Source: Candidatus Altimarinota bacterium (GTDB taxonomy: Bacteria; Patescibacteriota; Gracilibacteria; UBA1369; UM-FILTER-53-11). From it: DNA of 64,000 nucleotides. Position 1 is the stretch's first letter, and every line of letters starts with the position of its first letter. The translations under genes and the position numbers were made by a program. Of the stretch, positions 56,419 through 64,000 are shown piece by piece. The notes beneath the pieces were generated by a model. That model searched no databases, was not told the DNA's origin, and worked only from the letters and a program-made list of their open reading frames with translations. The stretch is from positions 17,235 to 81,234 of the forward strand of contig JAGOUV010000006.1 in assembly GCA_018061065.1 (NCBI GenBank). Direction: 5' to 3'.

Positions 56419-58833
56419 ATGACTATGAAACGCGCATCCCTACAGAAAGTTTTTCTACTCACGCTCTTCGTTGCTGTAATAAGCATGAGCTTGGCCCACC
56501 TCGCATCTGCGCGTGAGTCAGGTTTTGTCCCAATAATTGGCGACGTATCGGCTGCTATAAAAGGCCCGGAGCGGGTTTCAGTTGGTGATGATGGCAGTTT
56601 GCAGGTCATGAGTTATACAGGTCAGCTTGTTCCTGGTTTCCCCGTATCCGTGGCAGACGTAGTTTTTACTACCTCGCCAGTGCTCGCGAATATTACCGGT
56701 ACAAATTTTAAAGAAATTATTGTCGTGGGTCGCACGAGTGCCGATGCATACAATCTCTACGCATATGGCGCCGATGGTCAGCTCGTGGGTTCTACTCCAC
56801 TGCCTGCAGAAATCGACTATGACCCAACTGCAATGCTGCGCACGGGAACGGTATTTGAGGATGTAGTACTGGGAACGAGAGGCGGAGGGGTTTTGCGACT
56901 GCGCTTTGAGAATAACGTCTTTAACTCAACACAGCTTCTACAGGTAAACGGAACGGTGGGAGTTACGGTGGTTGGTAACGCACTAGCGGTAACTTCTCCA
57001 CTGCGTGGGAATGTTCAGATCTATAATCTTCAGCAAAATAACTGGGTCTTACAATCGACTTTCAACACTCCACAGCCACTGGCATATCCGGTGACCTTTG
57101 ACGGCACAGGCATTTTATATGGCGTAACTGTTGAAAATAATCTCATCGCGATTTCCAGAGCCAATGGTGCAATGCAGGCGGGCTTTCCGGTTCGCTTATC
57201 TAACATAGCCGCTGCATCAGTTGTAGTTGCAGATGTGGAGAGCACCGCAGGCATGGAAGTTATTGTGCCGATAGTAGATGGCAGTACTGCCGTGGTTCGT
57301 ACAAATGGTCAGGTCGTGGCGCAGTCAAACGGTAAAATATTTATCGGAAAGACTCCGGCTGGCGCTGATACACTTTCTCGTGGTCAGTATGATATCTTGC
57401 GCACCTTAACCGGTCGCTTGGTATCCAATGGCCGCCAACGTTTGTTCTCTTACTTAAGCCGTGTAAAAGCTCCGACCCTTGCGAATAATGTCCTTCCCGA
57501 TGGCGACATGGAGCGCAATACACTCGCGCCATGGCGTTTGTATGGCCGCCCGACAACAGCTGAAAAGAGCAGTCAACAGTACACCGAGGGCACGCAAAGT
57601 ATGCGTATCGTTTCAGTTGGCAGCGGCGGTGGGGTACAACAAGTTGGCATACCGGTTACCTCTGGTCAGCTCTATAAATTCTCATTTAAATACCGATTAT
57701 CTCGTGGTGTAATTCGCACGCTCTTTGGCTTAAATGACTCGAATGTACCATTTGACGGAATCCGCTCTGATATAACCACACCACTCAATACCTGGGCAAC
57801 ATTTGAGCGATTAGTTCAGTTCCCAGATAATCCAAATAATCTACCGATAAACCTTGTATTTAATACTCGTGACGCCGATGTGTATATCGACGAAGTTATA
57901 CTTGAGCCGATCGGAACTGCGTCACTGGTGCGTGACTCTGATATGGAAGAATCGACCACAAGTTCATGGCGTGCATATGGATCTCCGGTTACCTTCCAGA
58001 AAACTGCGGATCAATTTAGAAGCGGTCAGCGCAGTACGTTTATATCGAGTGTCGCTACGGGTGCCGGCTTCCAGCAAGTGAACGTACCGGTTCGTCCCGG
58101 GAAATGGTATCGATATACGTTAAACTATAAATTGCTGCAGGGTGAAATCCGTACATTACTAGGAATAAATTCTTCCAATAGCGACTTTGAAAACCGCCTC
58201 GCTATAATTGGCCGTCCCGCTGACGAATGGCGTCAGTACTCTCGTCAATTTAGAGTACCGGATAACTTTAGGGGATCATTCAACGTAGTGATGAGTACGC
58301 GCAATGCCCGAGCATATTTCGACGATGTAACAATTGAGGAAATTTCACCTCCACAGGAACTTGTCGTGGACGGTGGTATGGAAATCGCTGGCGTAGGCAG
58401 TTGGTTGCGCTATGGCAATCCGCTAACACTTGAAAAAGTCGCTGCGCTTGTACGAACAGGTGCTCAAAGTCTACATCTTATTTCCGCTGCTAATACCGGT
58501 GCACAACAGGCTAATATTACCCTTCTTGCAGGCCGACAGTATCGCCTCAGAGCTTGGTATCGAGTCGCAGGAGGTACCTTAATACCCCGTATGAGTACTA
58601 ATAATGCGAATGAGGACTTCGAGTTCCCGATCAATGATCCACGTGAGCCGCTCTTGGGGAACACGAATAATCAGTGGCAGCAATACGAGCGTGTCTTTAC
58701 GGTCCCTGCCAACTACAATGACATGTTCCGATTGGTCTTCATGCTCAGCAATGCAGACTTCGGTCCGCCATATCAAAATCTCCCTCAGGGTGAGGCGTGG
58801 ATAGACGATGTCACCATTGAGCTGCTGCCGTAA
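56419..58833 (+). CDS. Secreted protein with propeller-like N-half and three CBM-like modules
   Basis: Signal peptide (VFLLTLFVAVISMSLAHLASA). Residues ~50-330 resemble FG-GAP/VCBS-type blades (VLANITGTNFKEIIVVG, VVVADVESTAGMEVIVPIVD). Three homologous ~140-residue jelly-roll modules follow (about 360-498, 505-644, 651-804). Each starts Asp-x-x-Met-Glu with Trp-x-x-Tyr-Gly and ends in an IDEV or DDVTIE strand, like carbohydrate-binding modules of the CBM4/9/22 type. No catalytic domain is seen. Likely a surface adhesin. Start may be ATG 56419 or 56425. Confidence 0.75.
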   Translation: MTMKRASLQKVFLLTLFVAVISMSLAHLASARESGFVPIIGDVSAAIKGPERVSVGDDGSLQVMSYTGQLVPGFPVSVADVVFTTSPVLANITGTNFKEIIVVGRTSADAYNLYAYGADGQLVGSTPLPAEIDYDPTAMLRTGTVFEDVVLGTRGGGVLRLRFENNVFNSTQLLQVNGTVGVTVVGNALAVTSPLRGNVQIYNLQQNNWVLQSTFNTPQPLAYPVTFDGTGILYGVTVENNLIAISRANGAMQAGFPVRLSNIAAASVVVADVESTAGMEVIVPIVDGSTAVVRTNGQVVAQSNGKIFIGKTPAGADTLSRGQYDILRTLTGRLVSNGRQRLFSYLSRVKAPTLANNVLPDGDMERNTLAPWRLYGRPTTAEKSSQQYTEGTQSMRIVSVGSGGGVQQVGIPVTSGQLYKFSFKYRLSRGVIRTLFGLNDSNVPFDGIRSDITTPLNTWATFERLVQFPDNPNNLPINLVFNTRDADVYIDEVILEPIGTASLVRDSDMEESTTSSWRAYGSPVTFQKTADQFRSGQRSTFISSVATGAGFQQVNVPVRPGKWYRYTLNYKLLQGEIRTLLGINSSNSDFENRLAIIGRPADEWRQYSRQFRVPDNFRGSFNVVMSTRNARAYFDDVTIEEISPPQELVVDGGMEIAGVGSWLRYGNPLTLEKVAALVRTGAQSLHLISAANTGAQQANITLLAGRQYRLRAWYRVAGGTLIPRMSTNNANEDFEFPINDPREPLLGNTNNQWQQYERVFTVPANYNDMFRLVFMLSNADFGPPYQNLPQGEAWIDDVTIELLP

Positions 58834-58848
58834 AGCTTTTAAGCTTTA
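58831..58848 (+). terminator. Possible terminator hairpin after the CBM-like gene
   Basis: TAAAGCTT and AAGCTTTA separated by TT form an inverted repeat starting at the stop codon. No T-tract follows, and the loop is too small unless the inner pairs open, so termination is uncertain. Confidence 0.3.
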
Positions 58849-58858
58849 GAACAGGGTA

Positions 58859-58948
58859 TTAATAAACGGTGCCAAGCTGCAATAGACCGGTATATACATC
58901 GATCTCTTCCGGGCTTAATCCGAGTTGTTTCAGTACATTTTGATATAT
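58859..58948 (-). pseudogene. Truncated TrmB-family regulator (N-terminal remnant)
   Basis: The minus strand reads YQNVLKQLGLSPEEIDVYTG then LLQLGT and stops at TAA after 29 codons. It is clearly homologous to the first 28 residues of the intact regulator (YQQVLKNLGWSAEQIDVYTA, LLQLGT), though many positions differ. The start codon is ATA, with no in-frame ATG, GTG or TTG upstream. It lies just downstream of an intact copy of the regulator's promoter (58958-58986), in the same relative place as the full gene. Confidence 0.8.
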
Positions 58949-58957
58949 CTTGAAGAT

Positions 58958-59038
58958 ATTATATGTTGTCAAAAATTTTACGTCAACAAGGATTTATGGT
59001 TTGAAATAAGGCTTATAGTTAAATAAAAACAGGTGACG
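58958..59038. repeat. 81-bp direct repeat, copy 2, with operator palindrome
   Basis: Identical to 45098-45178. It keeps the minus-strand TTGACG-17-TATAAT promoter (58986-58958), now driving only the remnant, and the GTTGTC...GTCAAC palindrome at 58965-58987. The palindrome is ~60 bp upstream of the arginine operon -35, a position compatible with activation or looping. Confidence 0.9.
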
Positions 59039-59046
59039 AGGGGTTA

Positions 59047-59075
59047 TTGACGCTCCTACGATAACAAAACATAAT
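59047..59075 (+). promoter_or_regulatory. Promoter of the arginine operon
   Basis: TTGACG (59047-59052), 17 nt, CATAAT (59070-59075). Exactly 6 nt separate the -10 from ATG 59082, so +1 should be the A of the start codon. Confidence 0.7.
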
Positions 59076-59081
59076 GGCGTC

Positions 59082-60200
59082 ATGTCTCCAAAATTAGAGA
59101 AAGTACATATCATGATAAAGCCGCCACACGACTGGTTGACCAAACCGCCGGCGGTTGCTGCAGATGGAAATCCTGAAATGCTTCAGGCCATTCGCGAGAA
59201 GAAGACGCATCCGGCTGGATCGGGCGCTCATGTGGTGGAAAGTTTGGCGCAGTTATACAGATATTTAGGTTTAAACGTAGCACTTTTTGAAAGTTCTCAG
59301 GCAGCGCAAAATGTCACTACGAGACTTATGGGTCAGCCAAATCCCGATGATGTCTTCACCGTCGATTACTGCACGGGTCATAAGCTGCAAGGACAAAATG
59401 GCGACCCCACTCATGCAAATATTATTAACAATATGACAGCGGCTACCAGACTTCTTGAGCCCTATGTGATGAGATCCATCGCGGAAAAACTGGGAGTAAC
59501 ACATGTAGTAACACAGCCGCCACACGCAAAATTTGAGGGAGGGGATTTTACTTTTCTTCCCCATGCTTTTGGAGATCAGAGTCTTTTAGTCACCGGTGGT
59601 GGAGTAAATTCGAGATCGAATACTGCGGGTCATGAATGGCTTGTGGATACGCTACAACCCGATCACCACCTCATGGTTCAGTCGTCACAGTTTCATAGAG
59701 ATTTAGTGTCGGTGTTTGTTCAGGATCATCAGGGAAATTTGGCACAGGCACTGCTCGCACTTGAGTGCATCGATAATAAAGATCAGCTCCTCGCGGGACT
59801 GTGTCAGTTGGGTGTCGATGTCGTTCAGGTGCCTTCTGCGGCGGTGAATCACTGTGCGGTTAACTTGCTCGTAAATCCCGGTCTGCTTGTAGGAATGCAG
59901 TCAGATGCTGAATTGACTGATGTGTTGGCTCACGGGCTTCCGGAAGGTGTTGTTTATCACTCATTGCCACTCTATCTGCAGGGCTTAATGAAGGGTTTTA
60001 TTGATATGCAGGGCGGTGCGAATTGTGTCAGCGGCCATATGATGATCGAGAAAGGAACAGTGGATCTTGCTCCTGGCCATATTGCTGAAATTAACGCGCA
60101 TTTACACTCAGAAGATTTTGAGGATTTCCTGGATGCCACTGCGGCGCAGTTAGAGATGAAAGAGAAAATCGAGGCCGCGCGCGCTCAACAAAATTCCTAA
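59082..60200 (+). CDS. Arginine deiminase/dimethylargininase-like hydrolase
   Basis: Guanidino-group-modifying superfamily (arginine deiminase, DDAH, amidinotransferase). The catalytic set is present: FEGGD (152-155), H205 and D207 in FHRDL, and nucleophile C315 in GGANCVSG. The fold repeats expected of the propeller are visible (LLVTGGGVNSRSNT, NLLVNPGLLVGMQ). The N-terminal FTRD-type signature is changed to FTVDYCTG. 372 residues. As first gene of an operon with argG and argH, the simplest role is arginine to citrulline plus ammonia, with ArgG/ArgH converting citrulline back to arginine. The exact substrate cannot be fixed from sequence alone. Gap to argG is 29 nt. Confidence 0.7.
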   Translation: MSPKLEKVHIMIKPPHDWLTKPPAVAADGNPEMLQAIREKKTHPAGSGAHVVESLAQLYRYLGLNVALFESSQAAQNVTTRLMGQPNPDDVFTVDYCTGHKLQGQNGDPTHANIINNMTAATRLLEPYVMRSIAEKLGVTHVVTQPPHAKFEGGDFTFLPHAFGDQSLLVTGGGVNSRSNTAGHEWLVDTLQPDHHLMVQSSQFHRDLVSVFVQDHQGNLAQALLALECIDNKDQLLAGLCQLGVDVVQVPSAAVNHCAVNLLVNPGLLVGMQSDAELTDVLAHGLPEGVVYHSLPLYLQGLMKGFIDMQGGANCVSGHMMIEKGTVDLAPGHIAEINAHLHSEDFEDFLDATAAQLEMKEKIEAARAQQNS

Positions 60201-60229
60201 ATTATTTTATTCACTTCCAATTATTTTTT

Positions 60230-61486
60230 ATGAAAACAACTACCACGTATCAGAAAATAGCTTCGTATGAAGCCAAGAAAGGCGAGTTTAAAAAGTGTCT
60301 GCTCTTATATTCTGGAGGACTTGATACTTCAGTTATGCTCAAGTGGATTCAGGAAAATTATGAGTGCGATGTCATTGCGCTCACGATTGATTTAGGTCAG
60401 ACAGCCGATGACTTGGAGGCGATTAAACAGAAGGCATTTATGCTCGGTGCGAAAGACGCGATTGTCTACGATGCAAAAGATGAGTTCGCCGATATGCTCT
60501 TGTCTAAGGCAATAAAAGCCAATGCGGATTATCAAGGAGGATATGCGCTGGGGTGTCCGCTGGGACGTGTGATGATCTCGCAGATCGCGGTAAAAATCGC
60601 GCAACAGTATGACTGTCAGGTGGTAGCGCATGGCTCGACGGGAAAGGGAAATGATCAGGTGAGATTTGATGGGTATATCACGACGCTCGATCCCAAATTA
60701 AAAGTTATCGCGCCGGTGAGAGAGTGGGGAATGGGACGTGATGAGGAGATTGAATATGCGGAGAAAAATAATATTCCCGTGAAGCAGAAAAAAGACTCGC
60801 CTTATTCGTACGATGAAAATATGTGGTCAAATACGGGTGAAGGAGGTGAGATTGAAGATCCCAAATTAGTTCCGCCACTTGAGAAGATCCTTCAGTGGTC
60901 AAACACGCCCGAGAGTGCTCCTGATGCCCCTGAAACGATCAAAATTTCATTTTCTAGGGGTGTGCCCACTGCGCTGAATGGCGAGGCGCAAAAGCTCAGT
61001 AGTATCATTATGAGTTTGAATAAACTGGGGGCCAAACACGGCGTAGGATTTATTCATTTAATTGAGGATAGAATTGTGGGATTAAAGGTGAGAGGTGTCT
61101 ATGAGAATCCTGCTGCGGCGATTTTAATTGCAGCGCACAAGAACTTGGAAAAACTTGTTTCGACCAGACAGGAGAATGAGTTTAAGACGGCGATTGATCA
61201 AAAATGGGCTTATCTGACCTATGGTGCGCAGTGGTTTGAGCCGCTTATGGATCACCTGCATGCGTTTATCGACGATCAGAATAAAAAGGTGACGGGCACG
61301 GTGACGGTTAAGTTATACAAAGGCACAATCATGGTGGTGGCAGTGGAGTCACCCTACTCACTCTTTGATAAAGATCTTTCTACATTTAATAAAAATGCGG
61401 CTTTTAATCAAAATGCATCGCCGGGATTTATTGAGATCTATACACTAGCTATGAAGACGGCACATAATCTTCCTTCACATGACTAA
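60230..61486 (+). CDS. argG: Argininosuccinate synthase
   Basis: Joins citrulline and aspartate using ATP. The PP-loop LLLYSGGLDTSVMLKW is near the N-terminus. GGYALGCPLGRVMISQIAV, VVAHGSTGKGNDQVRFDGY and KKDSPYSYDENMWSNTGEGG are all family landmarks. Length 418, with a normal tetramerisation C-terminus. No argB/C/D/J or carbamoyltransferase is nearby, so citrulline is more likely supplied by the preceding enzyme or imported. The stop overlaps the argH start by 8 nt. Confidence 0.95.
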   Translation: MKTTTTYQKIASYEAKKGEFKKCLLLYSGGLDTSVMLKWIQENYECDVIALTIDLGQTADDLEAIKQKAFMLGAKDAIVYDAKDEFADMLLSKAIKANADYQGGYALGCPLGRVMISQIAVKIAQQYDCQVVAHGSTGKGNDQVRFDGYITTLDPKLKVIAPVREWGMGRDEEIEYAEKNNIPVKQKKDSPYSYDENMWSNTGEGGEIEDPKLVPPLEKILQWSNTPESAPDAPETIKISFSRGVPTALNGEAQKLSSIIMSLNKLGAKHGVGFIHLIEDRIVGLKVRGVYENPAAAILIAAHKNLEKLVSTRQENEFKTAIDQKWAYLTYGAQWFEPLMDHLHAFIDDQNKKVTGTVTVKLYKGTIMVVAVESPYSLFDKDLSTFNKNAAFNQNASPGFIEIYTLAMKTAHNLPSHD

Positions 61487-62738
61487 GCTCTGGCAAAAAT
61501 CAGGCAGCAAGCTGCATCCGCTTGTAGAAGCCTATACGGTGGGCGATGATTGGAAATTAGATGAGGTGCTCATACCCTATGATATTCAGGCGAGTCTGGC
61601 ACATGCGCAGATGTTGGCTAAGATCGGGATTCTTTCTAAAAAAGAATTGAGTCAGCTGAGTGGTGCGCTCAAAGAACTTTTGTTGCTCGCGGAAAAAGGA
61701 AAGCTGCCCATTACGGTGCAAGATGAGGATTGCCATACGGTGATTGAAAATATGCTGGTGAAAAAAGTGGGTGCAGCGGGGAAGAAAATTCACACGGGCA
61801 GAAGTAGAAATGATCAAGTATTGGTCGCGTTGAGATTGTTTATGAAAGATAATCTGAAAAACGTGCAACAGGGCGTTTCTGCTTTATCTAAGACGTTTCT
61901 TGCCAAGGCGAAGAAGCATAAAAATACTCCGTTTCCAGGATATTCGCATACACAGCAGGCGATGCTCTCGAGTTTGGGATTATATTTTGGTGCGTTTCAT
62001 GAGGCGCTTGGAGATGATGCGGCGTTGTTGAAATTGATCAATGTTCATATCGATCAGAATCCATTGGGATCTGCGGCGGGCTATGGAGTTGCGCTGCCGT
62101 TGGATAGAAAAATGACGACGCAATTACTTGGTTTCAAAAAAGTTCAAAACAATGCGATGTATTGTCAGAACAGTCGTGGAAAATTTGAAAGTCTTGTGGT
62201 GGAAGGTCTCGTGCAGGTGATGCTGACACTTAGTAGATTTGCCTCGGACATGCTCTTTTTTACCTCACGAGAGTGTGGCTATTTTTCGCTTTCTGATGCG
62301 GTAGTGACGGGCTCGAGCATTATGCCTCAAAAAAGGAATGCCGATCCACTTGAGATATTGCGCGGCAAAACAAGCGTGCTTATTTCACATCAATCACTCA
62401 TTCAAAATCTCATCTCGGGTTTGCTTTCCGGTTACCACAGAGATCTGCAGCTTTTGAAAAAACCGCTCATAGAAAGTTTTAGTATTGTTGAGCAAAGCAT
62501 TGAAGTTATTTCGATTGTCCTTGCGCAGTGTGAGCCCAATGAGAAAATAATTACGAGTAAGATTGCGCCAGATATTTTTGCGGCAGATATTGCGAATGAA
62601 TTAGTTCAAAAAGAGGGCATGGCTTTTAGAGATGCGTATAACATAGCGATGGAAAAAGTTAAAACTCACAAACTTGATTTTGCGGCTAACATAAAGTCAA
62701 AAATCAGTCCTGGTGCTCCGGGGAATCTAGCTCTTTGA
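61479..62738 (+). CDS. argH: Argininosuccinate lyase
   Basis: Splits argininosuccinate into arginine and fumarate. Fumarase/aspartase superfamily motifs are DEDCHTVIENML, HTGRSRNDQVLVALRLF and GYSHTQQAMLSS. SAAGYGVALPLDR and the flexible signature GSSIMPQKRNADPLEILRGK are also present; the catalytic Ser is in GSSIMPQKRN. 419 residues, slightly short at the C-terminus. Translationally coupled to argG. Convergent with the lipoprotein gene, 5 nt apart. Confidence 0.94.
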   Translation: MTKLWQKSGSKLHPLVEAYTVGDDWKLDEVLIPYDIQASLAHAQMLAKIGILSKKELSQLSGALKELLLLAEKGKLPITVQDEDCHTVIENMLVKKVGAAGKKIHTGRSRNDQVLVALRLFMKDNLKNVQQGVSALSKTFLAKAKKHKNTPFPGYSHTQQAMLSSLGLYFGAFHEALGDDAALLKLINVHIDQNPLGSAAGYGVALPLDRKMTTQLLGFKKVQNNAMYCQNSRGKFESLVVEGLVQVMLTLSRFASDMLFFTSRECGYFSLSDAVVTGSSIMPQKRNADPLEILRGKTSVLISHQSLIQNLISGLLSGYHRDLQLLKKPLIESFSIVEQSIEVISIVLAQCEPNEKIITSKIAPDIFAADIANELVQKEGMAFRDAYNIAMEKVKTHKLDFAANIKSKISPGAPGNLAL

Positions 62739-62743
62739 TCGTT

Positions 62744-63181
62744 CTAGTTCTGTCCGTTTTGTGCCTCGAAAAATAATTGCAATGATCGTTCTAATACTTT
62801 GTCGCCAAGTATGCCACTTCCATCACAATCACCCTCTGGAATATTTGCGCAGGTGAGAGGATTTTCATCTCTGTGACAGAAACTCGTGTAGCCGGCTGCT
62901 GCCTCATCCAAATCTGGAGCTCTATCGCCGTCAGAATTATGAGTGGGATCGTTTAAGAATGATCCATAAACATTCGCACACTCTTCGCGGATACCTTGCA
63001 TACATTGGTCCCATTTCAATAAACAGGCGGTGGTGGAATCGGGACATTGTGCAAAATCTTCGTTGCAGTCAGCATTTGCTGCCAGAATTTCGTCTGGGCT
63101 GCTATTTTGGTCGATTTCCTTAGGTTTGTCACATCCAGTGAGGGCTGCTGCAACCGCTAAGGCATTGAGTGTATTACGCAT
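62744..63181 (-). CDS. Small Cys-rich lipoprotein
   Basis: 145 residues. MRNTLNALAVAAALTGCDKP is a lipoprotein signal with lipobox LTGC (Cys17), so it should be lipid-anchored outside the membrane. The mature part has eight further Cys (for example CNEDFAQC, ACLLKWDQC, CANIPEGDCDG) and acidic loops including DGDRAPDLDEA, which may bind calcium. The family is not recognised. It has its own strong promoter. Confidence 0.7.
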   Translation of the reverse strand: MRNTLNALAVAAALTGCDKPKEIDQNSSPDEILAANADCNEDFAQCPDSTTACLLKWDQCMQGIREECANVYGSFLNDPTHNSDGDRAPDLDEAAAGYTSFCHRDENPLTCANIPEGDCDGSGILGDKVLERSLQLFFEAQNGQN

Positions 63182-63189
63182 AAGGGCAT

Positions 63190-63218
63190 AATATAAACTA
63201 ACTTACGCGCTTTGTCAA
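63190..63218 (-). promoter_or_regulatory. Promoter of the lipoprotein gene
   Basis: Minus strand: TTGACA (63218-63213), 17 nt, TATATT (63195-63190); 8 nt to ATG 63181, so a leader of about 2 nt. Confidence 0.65.
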
Positions 63219-63245
63219 GCTTTGAACTTTTGATTAATGAGCCGA

Positions 63246-63274
63246 TTGCATCAGACCAGTATCCACTGTAGAGT
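63246..63274 (+). promoter_or_regulatory. Promoter of the methyltransferase gene
   Basis: TTGCAT (63246-63251), 17 nt, TAGAGT (63269-63274); 8 nt to ATG 63283, again a nearly leaderless start. Confidence 0.5.
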
Positions 63275-63282
63275 ATGGCCTT

Positions 63283-64000
63283 ATGTCAATGCCTCGCAGT
63301 CCGCAGCTCAATGAATCGGGACACAATGATTTTGGGAGAGAAGTTCCTCCATTGAAAGATATTTTGGCCGATCAAACTCTTTCACGGGTTCTCCAGCCGA
63401 TGTTACATGGTATTTTATCACGCATTAATGTACCAAAAGATATGCGCCGTGATTTGATGGATCAGGTGCTTCGGATAATAGAAATCGGGCAACGACTGGA
63501 ACATGTAGAAGGAAATGCGCATGAATTGATGCTGGGCTATGGTGTGGTACGAGGTATTCAAGAAGCTTTGCAAGATCGCGCTCAATGCATAATGCGCCAA
63601 ATTAAAGACAGCTTGGTTGAAGGGCCGACACTTGATTTGGGATCTGGCGATGGAGAGGTGAGTAATCTATTGCGTCAAAATGGAGTGGTGAATGAGGTGA
63701 CACTCGCGGATGTGTATAAGCACGATGCAATTGATGAACTGGATATGCCTTTTGAGTTGATTGATCAGGGGGAGCAGTTGCCGTTCAGGGATGGTCAGTT
63801 CGCCAATGTCTTGGCACTTACTGCCTTTCATCATATGGATCGGCCAGCGAGTATGATTAAAGAGGTTTCTCGCGTTTTGGCACCAGGAGGACGTTTGGTC
63901 GCGATTGAATCCGTCTTTGATGTTCCGTTCATTGATATTCCTCCCGATGATCTTACTAAGCCGGGTGGGAAATTATATTCCCGCTTAAATGCATCTCGTC
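63283..64000 (+). CDS. SAM-dependent methyltransferase, N-terminal part (3' end outside window)
   Basis: An open frame runs from ATG 63283 to the window edge (239 codons). About 115 helical residues precede a class I methyltransferase domain. Motif I is LDLGSGDGEVSNLL (about residue 118 on), an acidic end-of-strand-2 Asp is in TLADVYKHD, then ALTAFHHMDRPASMIKEVSR and VLAPGGRLVAIES. This is the Methyltransf_11/UbiE-type layout. The substrate is unknown. Confidence 0.8.
   Translation, partial: MSMPRSPQLNESGHNDFGREVPPLKDILADQTLSRVLQPMLHGILSRINVPKDMRRDLMDQVLRIIEIGQRLEHVEGNAHELMLGYGVVRGIQEALQDRAQCIMRQIKDSLVEGPTLDLGSGDGEVSNLLRQNGVVNEVTLADVYKHDAIDELDMPFELIDQGEQLPFRDGQFANVLALTAFHHMDRPASMIKEVSRVLAPGGRLVAIESVFDVPFIDIPPDDLTKPGGKLYSRLNASR

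Noticed and set aside
45098..59038. Classical transposon or IS element bounded by the 81-bp repeats
   Set aside because: No transposase, integrase or terminal inverted repeats are present, and the repeats are functional promoter DNA; recombination between related loci fits better.

Overview
The window looks like a chromosomal segment of a Candidate Phyla Radiation (Patescibacteria) bacterium, perhaps close to Peregrinibacteria. I infer this from several traits. bS6-SSB-bS18 lack a following bL9 gene. Type IV pilus genes have pared-down subunits. Large membrane and cytoplasmic proteins match no family I know. Ordinary Shine-Dalgarno sequences are rare. TGA acts as a normal stop, which argues against the Gracilibacteria/Absconditabacteria code. 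The lineage is an inference; no rRNA is present to test it.

Layout. 1-3.3 kb: the 3' part of mutL, the rpsF-ssb-rpsR operon with promoter and terminator, and a lone glutamate 5-kinase gene. 3.3-11.5 kb: four co-directional genes of unknown function, including a VirB6/TrbL-like membrane protein and a 1200-residue protein with three internal repeats. 11.6-18.4 kb: a complete F-type ATP synthase operon in the unusual order D-C-(I-like)-B-E-F-H-A-G, followed by mltG. 19.4-32.6 kb: housekeeping genes (thrS, uvrA, a DHH phosphoesterase, recJ, miaA), a PrsW-type intramembrane protease and small orphan genes. 32.6-33.8 kb: L10 leader, rplJ, rplL and terminator. 34-41.7 kb: a type IV pilus operon (PilN/O-like, PilB, PilC, three prepilin-like proteins). 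41.8-44.3 kb: a Gly-rich surface-type protein with a MYXO-CTERM-like tail. 44.3-62.7 kb: a TrmB-family regulator and, 14 kb away, an operon for an arginine deiminase-like enzyme, ArgG and ArgH. 62.7-64 kb: a small lipoprotein and the start of a methyltransferase gene.

The most unusual structure is at 44.3-59.1 kb. An identical 81-bp segment occurs at 45098-45178 and 58958-59038. It carries the regulator's promoter and an operator-like palindrome. The second copy is followed by a broken remnant of a paralogous regulator and lies just upstream of the arginine operon. Between the copies is a 13.8-kb block: a giant RHS protein with a C-terminal toxin-like tip, a probable immunity gene, two secreted proteins, a small ORF at a perfect palindrome and a cloverleaf-like predicted RNA. 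The simplest reading is that a regulator/arginine-operon promoter was once one divergent region and was split by, or duplicated during, acquisition of the RHS block.

A second recurring pattern is promoter geometry. At many transcription units the -10 hexamer ends only 6-9 nt before the start codon, which predicts leaderless or nearly leaderless mRNAs. Genes inside operons are often preceded by G-poor, A/T/C-rich spacers with no Shine-Dalgarno motif.
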